A stretch of DNA of 64,000 bases from an uncultured Clostridia bacterium. Lineage in GTDB: Bacteria > Bacillota > Clostridia > Christensenellales > Borkfalkiaceae. A model generated the notes under the pieces. That model was not told the DNA's origin. It saw only the letters and a program-made list of their open reading frames with translations, and searched no databases. This document shows positions 25,374 to 33,129 of the stretch, one piece after another. The stretch spans positions 53,460 to 117,459 of the forward strand of contig CALVHO010000003.1 in NCBI GenBank assembly GCA_944328445.1, written 5' to 3'. The translations under genes and the position numbers were made by a program. Each line of letters begins with the position of its first letter. Position 1 is the first letter of the stretch.

Positions 25374-26678
25374 TTACTCTTCGGGCTTGCCTTTGCGTTT
25401 GCGGACGGCGCGCACGGCGTTTTCGTAGCCGTTGTGCGTGGGGCGGTAAAAGACGCGCCCGCGCAGGGCGTCGGGCAGGTATTGCTGTTCCACCCAGCCG
25501 CCATAGTCGTGCGGGTATTTGTAAGCGCGGCCCGCCGCCTTGGCTTCGCGGCTGCCGTACGAGGTATCCCGCAGGTGGGCGGGAACGCTGCCCGTCACTT
25601 CGCGCGCGGCCGCGCGCGCCCCGTCCATGGCGGCGATGACGGCGTTGGATTTTTCCGCCTCGCACACGTAGACGATGGCCTCGCTCAGCGGGATCAGCCC
25701 CTCGGGCGCGCCCAGCTTTTCAAAGGCGGTCAGCGCCGAAACGGCCACGACGAGCGCCTGCGGGTCGGCCATGCCCACGTCCTCGCTCGCGTGCACGACG
25801 AGGCGGCGGAGCACGTTCATGGGGTCACACCCGCCCTCGATGAGGCGGAAGGCGTAATACAGGGCGGCGTCGGCATCGCTGCCGCGCAAGCTCTTGCAGA
25901 AGGCCGAAAGCATGTCGTAATAGGCGTCCTCGTTGTAGGAGAGTGCCTTGCGCTGGATGGACTGCTCGGCGTCGGCCAAGGTGACGTGAACGTGCCCCGC
26001 GGCGTCGGGCGGGGTGGTCAGGACGGCCAGTTCGAGGGCGTTGTAGGCGGCGCGCAGGTCCCCCGCGCTCATGGCCGCGATGTGGGCCACGGCGTCGTCG
26101 TCCGCCGCGGCGGCCATGTCACGCAGGCCCTTTTTGGAAGTGAGCGCCGCCCGCAGCGCGCCCGCGATCTCCCCTTCCGACAGGGGGCGGAACTCAAAGA
26201 CGCGGCAGCGCGAGACGATGGCGGGCGTCATGGCCGCGTACGGGTTTTCGGTCGTCGAGCCGATGAACACGAGGGTGCCCTGCTCGACGGCGGGAAGGAG
26301 AGAATCGAGCTGCGTCTTGTTGAAGCGGTGGCACTCGTCCAAGAGCAGGTAGGTGCGCCTGCCGTACATTTTCAGGGCGTTTTTGGCCTCCTCCACCGCC
26401 CGCTTGACGTCGGCCACCCCGCTCTGCACGGCGTTGAGTTTGATGAAATTGCCGTGCGTCGTGGAGGCGATGATGTGCGCGAGCGTCGTCTTGCCGCAGC
26501 CGGGCGGGCCCCAGAAGATGCAACTGCCCAGCCTGTCCAGCTTGATGGCGCGGCGCAGAAGGCTGCCCTCGGCTACGATGTGGCTCTGGCCGATGAACTC
26601 GTCGAGGGTGGACGGGCGCATCCTGTCCGCCAGCGGGCGGGCTTTTTCTTCGTTGTTGTTGAAGTCGAACAGGTCCAT
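25374..26678 (-). CDS. rarA: Replication-associated recombination protein A (AAA+ ATPase)
   Basis: RarA (MgsA) is a clamp-loader-like AAA+ ATPase acting at stalled replication forks. The 434-residue protein starts MDLFDFNNNEEKARPLADRMRP. Walker A GPPGCGKT is at 57-64, Walker B LLLDECHRF at ~112-120, sensor 1 is FIGSTTENPY, and an arginine-finger region follows in SRCRVFEFRPLS. The C-terminal helical tetramerisation domain (~260-430) includes HASEDVGMADPQAL and YKYPHDY. The ATG at 26678 follows GGAAGGGAG and was preferred over one 21 bp upstream. Confidence 0.95.
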   Translation of the reverse strand: MDLFDFNNNEEKARPLADRMRPSTLDEFIGQSHIVAEGSLLRRAIKLDRLGSCIFWGPPGCGKTTLAHIIASTTHGNFIKLNAVQSGVADVKRAVEEAKNALKMYGRRTYLLLDECHRFNKTQLDSLLPAVEQGTLVFIGSTTENPYAAMTPAIVSRCRVFEFRPLSEGEIAGALRAALTSKKGLRDMAAAADDDAVAHIAAMSAGDLRAAYNALELAVLTTPPDAAGHVHVTLADAEQSIQRKALSYNEDAYYDMLSAFCKSLRGSDADAALYYAFRLIEGGCDPMNVLRRLVVHASEDVGMADPQALVVAVSALTAFEKLGAPEGLIPLSEAIVYVCEAEKSNAVIAAMDGARAAAREVTGSVPAHLRDTSYGSREAKAAGRAYKYPHDYGGWVEQQYLPDALRGRVFYRPTHNGYENAVRAVRKRKGKPEE

Positions 26679-26710
26679 TGCTTGCTCCCTTCCGTGCAAA
26701 AAAATTTTTT

Positions 26711-26745
26711 ACAAGGCGCCGCCCCGCGCTCCGGCGCGGGGCGGC
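26711..26745 (-). terminator. Probable terminator after the patatin gene
   Basis: GCCGCCCCGCGC pairs with its complement around four bases; GCCTTGTAAAAAATTTTTTT follows on the minus strand, upstream of rarA. Confidence 0.5.
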
Positions 26746-26812
26746 AGACTGCCCTTTTCAAAACGCCTTCCTACGCGCCGCCCGCCGGGGCGGCGCGGCA
26801 GCGCGGGGCGGC

Positions 26813-27604
26813 TCAGCCTTCGAGCAGGGCGCGGATCTTCGCCGCGTTCTCTTTGCCGCAGCGGTAGCCCGCGTCGTATACTTCACGGTCGAACTTGAAG
26901 CGGTACTGGCTGACGCCCGGCATGTGCGGTTCCAGCCAAAGGTCGGTGATGCGGCGCCAGCGGCGGCGGTCGTGCGCCGTCTTGTTGGCGTCCATGATGT
27001 CGTACACGCGCATGACCAGCGCGAACACGTTGGAGACGTTTTCCACCTCCTCCACGTCGCTGAGCACGTCGACGGCCACGACGACGTCCGCGCCCATCTC
27101 CTTGACCTGCTTGACGGGCACGCGGCAGATCACGCCGCCGTCGATGTAGAGGGTGCCGTTCAGCTCCACTGGTCGGAACACCGTGGGGATGGAGGACGAA
27201 GCGAGGATGGCGTCGATGACGCTGCCCTCCGAAAAGGTGTGCAGCCGCCCGCTTTTGAGGTCGACGGCCACGCAGCGGAAGGGAATTTCCAGCTCGTCGA
27301 AGGTGCAGTCCTGCAAGTGCGAGGACATGAGCTTGCGCACTTTGGTCCACTTCATCAGCCCCAGCTTGCTGATGGGCGTGAGGCCGATGTTCACGATGTC
27401 CCCCGCGCGCAGCTGCTGCAACACCTCGGTCATGGCCGCGGGGGTCATGCCGCGGGCGTAGCAGGCGCCGATGACGCTGCCCATCGAAGAACCCGCGATG
27501 CAGTCCGGCCGCAGCCCCTCCTCGTCCAACGCCTGCAAAAAGCCGACGTGCGCGATGCCGCGCGCCCCGCCCGCGCTGAGCGCCAGGCCGAATTTTTTAC
27601 GCAT
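26813..27604 (-). CDS. Patatin-like phospholipase family protein
   Basis: A 263-residue serine acyl hydrolase with a Ser-Asp dyad. It begins MRKKFGLALSAGGARGIAHVGFL, with the GGARG oxyanion loop, and the nucleophile is Ser40 in GSSMG. The catalytic aspartate is in YIDGGVICRVP at about 158. The substrate is probably a phospholipid or lipid ester by family, but bacterial patatins vary. GGGGGAGGAAAAAT precedes the ATG. Its start codon is only 31 bp from the start codon of the divergent ylbJ-like gene. Confidence 0.88.
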   Translation of the reverse strand: MRKKFGLALSAGGARGIAHVGFLQALDEEGLRPDCIAGSSMGSVIGACYARGMTPAAMTEVLQQLRAGDIVNIGLTPISKLGLMKWTKVRKLMSSHLQDCTFDELEIPFRCVAVDLKSGRLHTFSEGSVIDAILASSSIPTVFRPVELNGTLYIDGGVICRVPVKQVKEMGADVVVAVDVLSDVEEVENVSNVFALVMRVYDIMDANKTAHDRRRWRRITDLWLEPHMPGVSQYRFKFDREVYDAGYRCGKENAAKIRALLEG

Positions 27605-27635
27605 ATTTTTCCTCCCCCGTCCATATTCGTATGCC

Positions 27636-28754
27636 ATGGGAAAGACCATGGAAAACGCCGTAAACATGCCCGCGCCAAGGGCGGACTTTAAGGCGCCGTC
27701 CCCCGCCGCGGAAACGGCAGAAACGGCAAAGTTCGCCGCCCGCACGGGCCGCAAAGCGGCCGAAGCGAAGCGCCGCGCGCACCGCCGCGCGGGCGGGTTG
27801 CTTTCCGCCCGCTTCCTCGGCATAGCGGCCGCGGCGGCCGCGCTCGCGCTGCTCGCGCTCGACCCGCCCCGCTACGCCGCGGCCTGCGCCGAGGGCATCG
27901 CCCTGTGGGCCGAAGCGGTGCTGCCCGCGCTCTTTCCGTACTTCGTACTGACGGGCGCGCTGACCCGCCTGGGCGCGGCGGGGGCGGCGGGGCGGCTGTT
28001 TTCCGCGCCCATGCGCGCGCTGCGCCTGCCCCCCGCCGCGGCCTATTGCTTTGCCGTGAGCGCGCTTTCGGGCTACCCCGCGGGCAGCCGCACGGCGGCC
28101 GACCTGGCGGCGGGCGGGGCGCTGCCCCGCGGCGCCCTGCGCACGGCGGCGCTTTGCTCCACCGCGGGGCCGATGTTTTTGCTCGGCACCGTGGGCGGGG
28201 CGATGTTCCATGACCCCGCCGCGGGGGCGGTGCTGTTGGCCTCGCACCTGGCGGGGGTGATCCTCGTGATCCTCTTCACCACGCGGCGGGCAAAGCCCGC
28301 GCCTGCCGCCCTTGTACCCGCCGCGGCCCGCGCCGACGGCGTGCTGCAAGAGAGCGTGCACGCGGCCGTGGTTTCGGTGTTGTGTGTGGGCGGCGCCATC
28401 GCCTTTTTTTCGGTGCTGTGCGAGGCGCTTTCCGCGGCGGGGCTGCTGCGCCTTTTCTCCCTCCTGCCCGCCGCGGCGCTGCGGCCCGCGGGCGCGCAGG
28501 AGCTTGCGGAAGGGTTTGTCTGCGGGCTCGTCGAAGCGACGCGCGGCTGTGCCCTGCTCGCGGGCAAAGGCGGCCCGCTCGCGCTGCCGCTGTGCGCCTT
28601 CCTCGTCACCTTCGGCGGGGCGTGCATCCTCGCGCAGCAGCTCGGGTACCTGCGGACGGCGGGCGTCCGCACGCTGCCCTTTTTGGCCTGCAAGGCCGCA
28701 CAGGGCGCCGCCGCCTTTTTGGTCTGTCTGGCCCTCTCGGCGCTCTTTTTGTGA
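27636..28754 (+). CDS. Sporulation integral membrane protein YlbJ/SpoVV-like
   Basis: A 372-residue, alanine-rich polytopic protein with about eight to ten membrane segments and Gate-domain character. The core LPALFPYFVLTGALTRLGAAG and SGYPAGSRTAADLAAGG match YlbJ, which in B. subtilis (SpoVV) moves dipicolinic acid across the outer forespore membrane. Several ATGs are possible (27636, 27648, 27666); the arginine/alanine-rich first ~50 residues are poorly conserved and no ribosome site clearly selects one. The assignment rests on these motifs and on the presence of yunB nearby. Confidence 0.78.
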   Translation: MGKTMENAVNMPAPRADFKAPSPAAETAETAKFAARTGRKAAEAKRRAHRRAGGLLSARFLGIAAAAAALALLALDPPRYAAACAEGIALWAEAVLPALFPYFVLTGALTRLGAAGAAGRLFSAPMRALRLPPAAAYCFAVSALSGYPAGSRTAADLAAGGALPRGALRTAALCSTAGPMFLLGTVGGAMFHDPAAGAVLLASHLAGVILVILFTTRRAKPAPAALVPAAARADGVLQESVHAAVVSVLCVGGAIAFFSVLCEALSAAGLLRLFSLLPAAALRPAGAQELAEGFVCGLVEATRGCALLAGKGGPLALPLCAFLVTFGGACILAQQLGYLRTAGVRTLPFLACKAAQGAAAFLVCLALSALFL

Positions 28755-28779
28755 ACGCATTGCTGCAAAACGCGCGCTT

Positions 28780-28797
28780 TATGCCACGCATAGTACT
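28780..28797. repeat. Copy 4 of the GCATAGTACT motif
   Basis: TATGCCACGCATAGTACT lies in the 75-bp gap between the convergent ylbJ-like and pheA genes. Confidence 0.5.
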
Positions 28798-28829
28798 CTG
28801 CAAACGGAAAAATTCAGGCCGTTATCCCG

Positions 28830-29657
28830 TCAATAGAGGCCCAACAGCTTGAAATCTTTGGCATATTGCGCGAGGCGGGCCAGCGCGGCGGAAACGCCCT
28901 CGTCGGCCGCGTCGCCCTCAAATTCGATAAAAAAGCAATACTCGCCCGGCCTGTTTTTGATGGGGCGGGACTCGATGCGGGTCATGTTCAGGTCGTACAC
29001 CGCGAGGATCTGCAACATCTTCAACAGCGCGCCCGGCTCGTGCGGGCAGCTGGCGGCAAAATAGACGCGCGAGGAGTGCGAAGGCAGCGCCTCCCTCCCC
29101 CGTTTTACGAGCAGGAAGTGGGTGAAATTTTTCTTTTCGTCGGCGATGTTCCCCGTCAGGACGGCGAGCCCGCCCTCGCACATGTGTGCGCCCGCGATGG
29201 CGGCGTCGTGCACGCTCTCCACGTGCAGCACGCTTTCGGCCGTCGAGCGGGTGCGCACGAGCTCGGCCGCGGGCAGCTCCCCCGCCAGAAATTTTCCGCA
29301 TTGCAGGATGGCCTGTTCATGCGAAAAGACGCGGCGGATATCCGCAAGGCGCGCCCCTTCCTTGCCGATGAGGCAATGCTCGACGGGCAGGAGGTATTCG
29401 CGCACGGCATACAGGTCCTTGTGCGCGTACAAAAGGTCGAGGTTCTGCGTCACCGCGCCCTGCAAAGTGTTTTCGACGGGCAGCACGGCCGCATCGGCGC
29501 GGCCGCTTTCCAAAAGTTCCACCGCCGCAAAAAAGCTGTTGCAGGGCACCCCCTGCCAGGGCGCGGGGCAGAGCGCGCGCGCCGCCAGCGAGGAATAACT
29601 CCCCTCCGGCCCGAGATAGGCAACTTTGCCGCCCGCAGCGTTCCCGTTCATGGTCAT
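28830..29657 (-). CDS. pheA: Prephenate dehydratase
   Basis: PheA converts prephenate to phenylpyruvate for phenylalanine synthesis. The 275-residue protein begins with VAYLGPEGSYSSLAARAL and contains LPVENTLQGAV and a catalytic-site segment KNFTHFLLV where most homologues have TRF. A regulatory ACT domain (~195-275) holds the ESRP phenylalanine-binding motif (TRIESRPIKNRPGEYCFFIEFEG), so feedback inhibition is expected. No chorismate mutase domain is fused. It overlaps aroF by four bases (ATGA) and is the last gene of the alr operon. Confidence 0.94.
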   Translation of the reverse strand: MTMNGNAAGGKVAYLGPEGSYSSLAARALCPAPWQGVPCNSFFAAVELLESGRADAAVLPVENTLQGAVTQNLDLLYAHKDLYAVREYLLPVEHCLIGKEGARLADIRRVFSHEQAILQCGKFLAGELPAAELVRTRSTAESVLHVESVHDAAIAGAHMCEGGLAVLTGNIADEKKNFTHFLLVKRGREALPSHSSRVYFAASCPHEPGALLKMLQILAVYDLNMTRIESRPIKNRPGEYCFFIEFEGDAADEGVSAALARLAQYAKDFKLLGLY

Positions 29658-30679
29658 ACCTTGTCCGCGATGTCGAGCACGAGGCGCTCGGTGTCCGCCC
29701 AGCCGAGGCAGGGGTCGGTGATGGACTTGCCGTAGACGACGTCCTCCTTCTGGCAGCCTTCCTCGATGAAGCTCTCGATCATGAACCCTTTGACGTATTT
29801 TTTGAAGTCGGCATCGTAGAGGCGGTTGCCGAGCACCTCCTCGACGATGCGGATCTGCTGTTTGTACGCCTTGCCCGAATTGGAATGGTTGGCGTCAATG
29901 ATGATGGCGGGATTTTTCAGCCCCGTCCGCGAATAGCCCTCGATGACGCGCATGACCGTCTCGTAATGGAAGTTCGGGATGTCGTTTCCGTAGCCGTCGA
30001 CGGCGCCGCGCAGCACGGCGTGCGCCAGCTCGTTACCCGTGGTGCGCACCTGCCAGTTCTGGTACTTGAACACCTGTCCGCCGCTTTGCGCCGCGTAGAT
30101 GGAGTTGAGCAGCACGGGGATGGAACCGCTCATGGGGTTTTTGATGCCGACGGGCAGCTCGATGCCGCTGGAAACGAGACGGTGCATCTGGTTTTCGCTC
30201 GAACGCGCGCCGACGGCGATGTAGGTCAGAAGGTCCTCGACGTAGGCGTAGTTTTCGGGATAGAGCATCTCGTCGGCGGCCGAAAGCCCGCTGATGCCGA
30301 TGGCGTCGATGTGCAGCTGCCGTATGGTGAGGATGCCTTTGAGGATGTCCTCCTTGCTGTGCGGATCGGGCTGGGTGAACATGCCCTTATACCCCACGCC
30401 TTTGGTGCGCGGCTTGTTGGTGTAGATGCGCGGCACGATGACGATCTTGTCCTTGACCTTCTCGTTGAGCTTGCCGAGGCGCTCGACGTAGTCGAGCACA
30501 GGCTTGCTCTCGTGCGCGGAACAGGGCCCGATGATGAGCAGCAGCTTGTCCGTGTTGCCGCGGATGACGTCGGACGCGAGCTTGTCGCGCGCGGCCTTGA
30601 CCGCTTTGAGCGGCGCGGGCAGCGGCAGGGAGCGGAGGATCTCCTCCGCGGAAGGGATCAGTTCTTCACGTTGAAACAT
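29654..30679 (-). CDS. aroF: 3-deoxy-7-phosphoheptulonate (DAHP) synthase, class I
   Basis: This enzyme condenses phosphoenolpyruvate and erythrose 4-phosphate, the first step of the shikimate pathway. The 341-residue protein is of the AroFGH type: LLLIIGPCSAHESKPVLDY, PRIYTNKPRTKGVGYKG with the PEP-site residues, GARSSENQMHRLVSSG, and IIDANHSNSGK with metal ligands near the C-terminus. Which allosteric form it is (Phe, Tyr or Trp) cannot be read from the sequence; pairing with pheA suggests phenylalanine control. It overlaps coaD upstream by 14 bp and pheA downstream by 4 bp. Confidence 0.94.
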   Translation of the reverse strand: MFQREELIPSAEEILRSLPLPAPLKAVKAARDKLASDVIRGNTDKLLLIIGPCSAHESKPVLDYVERLGKLNEKVKDKIVIVPRIYTNKPRTKGVGYKGMFTQPDPHSKEDILKGILTIRQLHIDAIGISGLSAADEMLYPENYAYVEDLLTYIAVGARSSENQMHRLVSSGIELPVGIKNPMSGSIPVLLNSIYAAQSGGQVFKYQNWQVRTTGNELAHAVLRGAVDGYGNDIPNFHYETVMRVIEGYSRTGLKNPAIIIDANHSNSGKAYKQQIRIVEEVLGNRLYDADFKKYVKGFMIESFIEEGCQKEDVVYGKSITDPCLGWADTERLVLDIADKV

Positions 30680-31166
30680 TGTCTTTCGCCTCTTGCAAGT
30701 ATTTTTTCAGATCCCCCCTGATCTCTTCGGGGACGTATTTGTCCACGTTCTTTTCAAAGCGCAGCGCATCCTTCACGAGGGTGGAACTGATGTGCAGAAA
30801 CTCCTGCCGCGTGGGCAAAAACACGGTGATCATGTCCTTATACATGTCCATGTTGATGTAGTTGAGCTGCGCCTCGTAGTCGTAATCGGTGCCGTTGCGG
30901 ATGCCGCGCACATAAAACTTGGCCCCCTCCCGCCGCAGCAGGTCGACGGTCAGCCCCTCGAAGGAGAGCACACGCACCTTTTTGTAGGGCGCGAACACCT
31001 TTTCGAGCATGGCCACCCGCTGCGCGAGCGTGAAGAGCGGCTTTTTGTTGGGATTGATGAGCACGGCCACGATGACCTCGTCGAACAATTCCAGGCATTT
31101 GAGCGCGATGTCCTTATGGCCGAGCGTCGGCGGGTCGAAGGTGCCCGCAAACACGCATTTTTTCAT
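30666..31166 (-). CDS. coaD: Phosphopantetheine adenylyltransferase
   Basis: CoaD adenylates 4'-phosphopantetheine to dephospho-CoA, the penultimate step of coenzyme A synthesis. The 166-residue nucleotidyltransferase has the GTFDPPTLGH motif (T/HxGH) at 8-17, GLTVDLLRREGAKFYVRGIRNGTDYDYE and the C-terminal ISSTLVKD nucleotide-binding motif. Start chosen at 31166, where MKKCVFAGTFDP fits the family; open frame extends upstream without similarity. It sits 32 bp after rsmD, the classic rsmD-coaD pairing. Confidence 0.95.
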   Translation of the reverse strand: MKKCVFAGTFDPPTLGHKDIALKCLELFDEVIVAVLINPNKKPLFTLAQRVAMLEKVFAPYKKVRVLSFEGLTVDLLRREGAKFYVRGIRNGTDYDYEAQLNYINMDMYKDMITVFLPTRQEFLHISSTLVKDALRFEKNVDKYVPEEIRGDLKKYLQEAKDNVST

Positions 31167-31198
31167 GACGTCCTCCCCGCCGCATGCGCGGCGCGCGC

Positions 31199-31729
31199 CT
31201 ATTCGGGCGAATAAAAGGTGAGGTAAGTGCCGCCGTACCTGCGCTCGTCGTACCGGACGAGCGAGGCGGGCGCCGCTTCCAGGGGGCGGTCGGTCTCCAC
31301 CACGGCGACGCCGCCCGTGTTCAGCAATCCTCGCGCGGCCACCAGTTCGAGCGCTTCGGCCGCAAAGCCGCTGCGGTACGGCGGGTCGATGAACACGATG
31401 TCGAAAGTCACGTCCAGCCGCTGCAAGAGGGCGCGGAAGTCGAGGTTGTACACCTTTGCCGACGCCCGCAAAAGGCCGAGATTCTTTTTCAGAACTTCGA
31501 GGCTGTCGCGCGAAAGGTCGTTGAACACCACCATGTCCGCCCCGCGCGAGATCGCTTCCAGCCCAACGCTGCCCGTGCCGCAAAAGAGGTCGAGCACGTT
31601 CGCGCCCGAGATCTCGGGGGCAAGGATGTTGAAGAGGGATTCCTTGACCCTGTCCGACGTGGGGCGGATGTCCCGCCCCTTGAAGGGCACGAGGGTGCGG
31701 CCGCGGAATTTTCCGCCGATGATCCTCAC
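31199..31729 (-). CDS. rsmD: 16S rRNA (guanine(966)-N(2))-methyltransferase
   Basis: RsmD methylates G966 of 16S rRNA using S-adenosylmethionine. From the GTG at 31729 it encodes 176 residues: RIIGGKFRGRTLVPFKG at the start, the SAM-binding LDLFCGTGSVGLEAISRGA (~55-73) and the catalytic DPPY in IVFIDPPYRSG (~125). The GTG start overlaps the upstream stop codon as GTGA, which supports it. Its neighbour coaD is the common partner in Bacillota. Confidence 0.93.
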   Translation of the reverse strand: MRIIGGKFRGRTLVPFKGRDIRPTSDRVKESLFNILAPEISGANVLDLFCGTGSVGLEAISRGADMVVFNDLSRDSLEVLKKNLGLLRASAKVYNLDFRALLQRLDVTFDIVFIDPPYRSGFAAEALELVAARGLLNTGGVAVVETDRPLEAAPASLVRYDERRYGGTYLTFYSPE

Positions 31730-32445
31730 CGCTTTTTCTCCCCGCCGCGGGTCTTTTTTTGTGCCTGCGCGGCCTTGTTGCGGGCGCGCTGCGCCTCGAT
31801 GGCTGCCTCGCGCGCGCGTTTTTGTTCCTCGATGACCTCGCTGCGCTTGTCGAGCATGGCGCGGTTGGCGCGTTCCTTGGCCCCGCCCGTGATGTAGGCG
31901 ATGCCGCACACCACGACGTTGACGGCGAGGATGATCAGCCCCCACAGGAGGGTGATCGCGGCCACGGAACCGTCGGCCGAGCCGACGGCCGCGATGACGA
32001 ACACGGGCAGGTACGCCCAGCCCGCGACAAAGACGAGCGCCATGCGGCTGCCCGCGCTGCCCGCCAAAGCCGCCGTCAGGATCAGAACGAGCGGGATGAT
32101 GCCGATCAGCACGCCGACGCAAAAGCCCTTGTACGGCCTGTACTCCTTGGCCTCGCGGTAGGTGCCCAACGATTTGTCGGCATTGACGGGCATGCCCTGG
32201 CGGCGGGCGTCGCCCGTGAGCTTCATCTTGTAGGCGATCTCCCCTGCCGAGCGCATGAATACGAAGTTGGTAAACAGCATGACGCCGAGCAGCGCGATCG
32301 TCAGCGCGATGGCGAGTTCTTCGATGCCGATGGCGGAAACGGCGAGCATGGTCATGCCGTAGAGGAGGTCGATGACGAAGGGCGTGAGCGCCCTGCGCAG
32401 GTATTCGAGGATGCTCCACCCGACGTTTTGGAAAAATTGCTTCAT
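31726..32445 (-). CDS. Unknown polytopic membrane protein in the alr-rsmD-coaD operon
   Basis: I do not recognise this 239-residue protein. It has about five to six hydrophobic segments (roughly 15-40, 45-65, 105-130, 140-160, 165-190), a hydrophilic loop with TGDARRQGMPVNADKSLGTYREAKEYRP, and a basic, alanine-rich C-terminal coiled-coil tail of ~50 residues. The ATG at 32445 follows GGAGTGACC. It overlaps rsmD by four bases, so translation is probably coupled. Nothing in the sequence suggests transport or enzyme activity. Confidence 0.8.
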   Translation of the reverse strand: MKQFFQNVGWSILEYLRRALTPFVIDLLYGMTMLAVSAIGIEELAIALTIALLGVMLFTNFVFMRSAGEIAYKMKLTGDARRQGMPVNADKSLGTYREAKEYRPYKGFCVGVLIGIIPLVLILTAALAGSAGSRMALVFVAGWAYLPVFVIAAVGSADGSVAAITLLWGLIILAVNVVVCGIAYITGGAKERANRAMLDKRSEVIEEQKRAREAAIEAQRARNKAAQAQKKTRGGEKKR

Positions 32446-32466
32446 GGTCACTCCTGAGGTGCGGCG

Positions 32467-33129
32467 TTACCGCCGCACGAGGACGCGCGCGTCGGTGACG
32501 AGTGCGTCCGTAAGTACATCGTGCGCCTCGGCGGGGACGGTGCCGAGGAGCTGGAAATCGTAGCCGATGCCCGCCTTGAAGGCGGCATCCCCCCACGCGG
32601 CCAGGGCGCGGTCGTAATAGCCGCCGCCGTAGCCGAGGCGGTGAAAGCGCGCGTCCGCCGCCAGCAGCGGCAGCACGCAAAACTGCGGCAGGACGTGTTC
32701 GGCGGGGCCTGCGGGCTCCATGATGCCGAACGGGCCGCGCGCAAAGGCTTGTCCTTCGTCGCGGACGAGCTCCATCTCCCGCCCGCGCACGCGCGGGTAA
32801 AAGACGGCTTTTCCCTCCGCCTTCGCGCGCGCGGCGATGGCGGACGTGCCCGCCTCGCTGCCGAAGGCGTTGTACAAAAAGACGGTCTTTGCCGCCGCAA
32901 AGCGCGGCAGCGAACACACCGCCGCACAGATGCGCGCGTCGGCGGCGGCGCGCAGCGCAGCCGCCGCCCGCGCGAGGCTCTCCCCGCCCGCAGCGGTGGG
33001 ATCCTGCGCGTTGCTTTCGTTCCTGCGGGCGGCCGCGTCCGCCCAGTACGCGGCGCGCAGCGCCTTCATCGCGCGGCGCAGGCGCTCCTTTTCCGCGGGC
33101 ACGCCCGCGGCCGTTTCAGAAGTCGGCAT
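32467..33129 (-). CDS. fau: 5-formyltetrahydrofolate cyclo-ligase
   Basis: The enzyme converts 5-formyl-THF to 5,10-methenyl-THF with ATP, returning stored folate to the one-carbon pool. The 220-residue protein has the N-terminal basic helix (EKERLRRAMKALRAAYW), a YPRV segment after a variable loop, LPLLAADARFHRLGYGGGYYDR (the signature GYGGGYYDR) and the final strand IGYDFQLLGTVPAEAHDV. The alanine-rich linker at ~40-65 is longer than usual. Its start overlaps the alr stop region by 14 bp. Confidence 0.92.
   Translation of the reverse strand: MPTSETAAGVPAEKERLRRAMKALRAAYWADAAARRNESNAQDPTAAGGESLARAAAALRAAADARICAAVCSLPRFAAAKTVFLYNAFGSEAGTSAIAARAKAEGKAVFYPRVRGREMELVRDEGQAFARGPFGIMEPAGPAEHVLPQFCVLPLLAADARFHRLGYGGGYYDRALAAWGDAAFKAGIGYDFQLLGTVPAEAHDVLTDALVTDARVLVRR

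Noticed and set aside
31199..32917. 572-codon frame joining rsmD with upstream genes
   Set aside because: The upstream part is a shadow of the membrane-protein and fau genes; the GTGA overlap at 31726-31729 defines the rsmD start.
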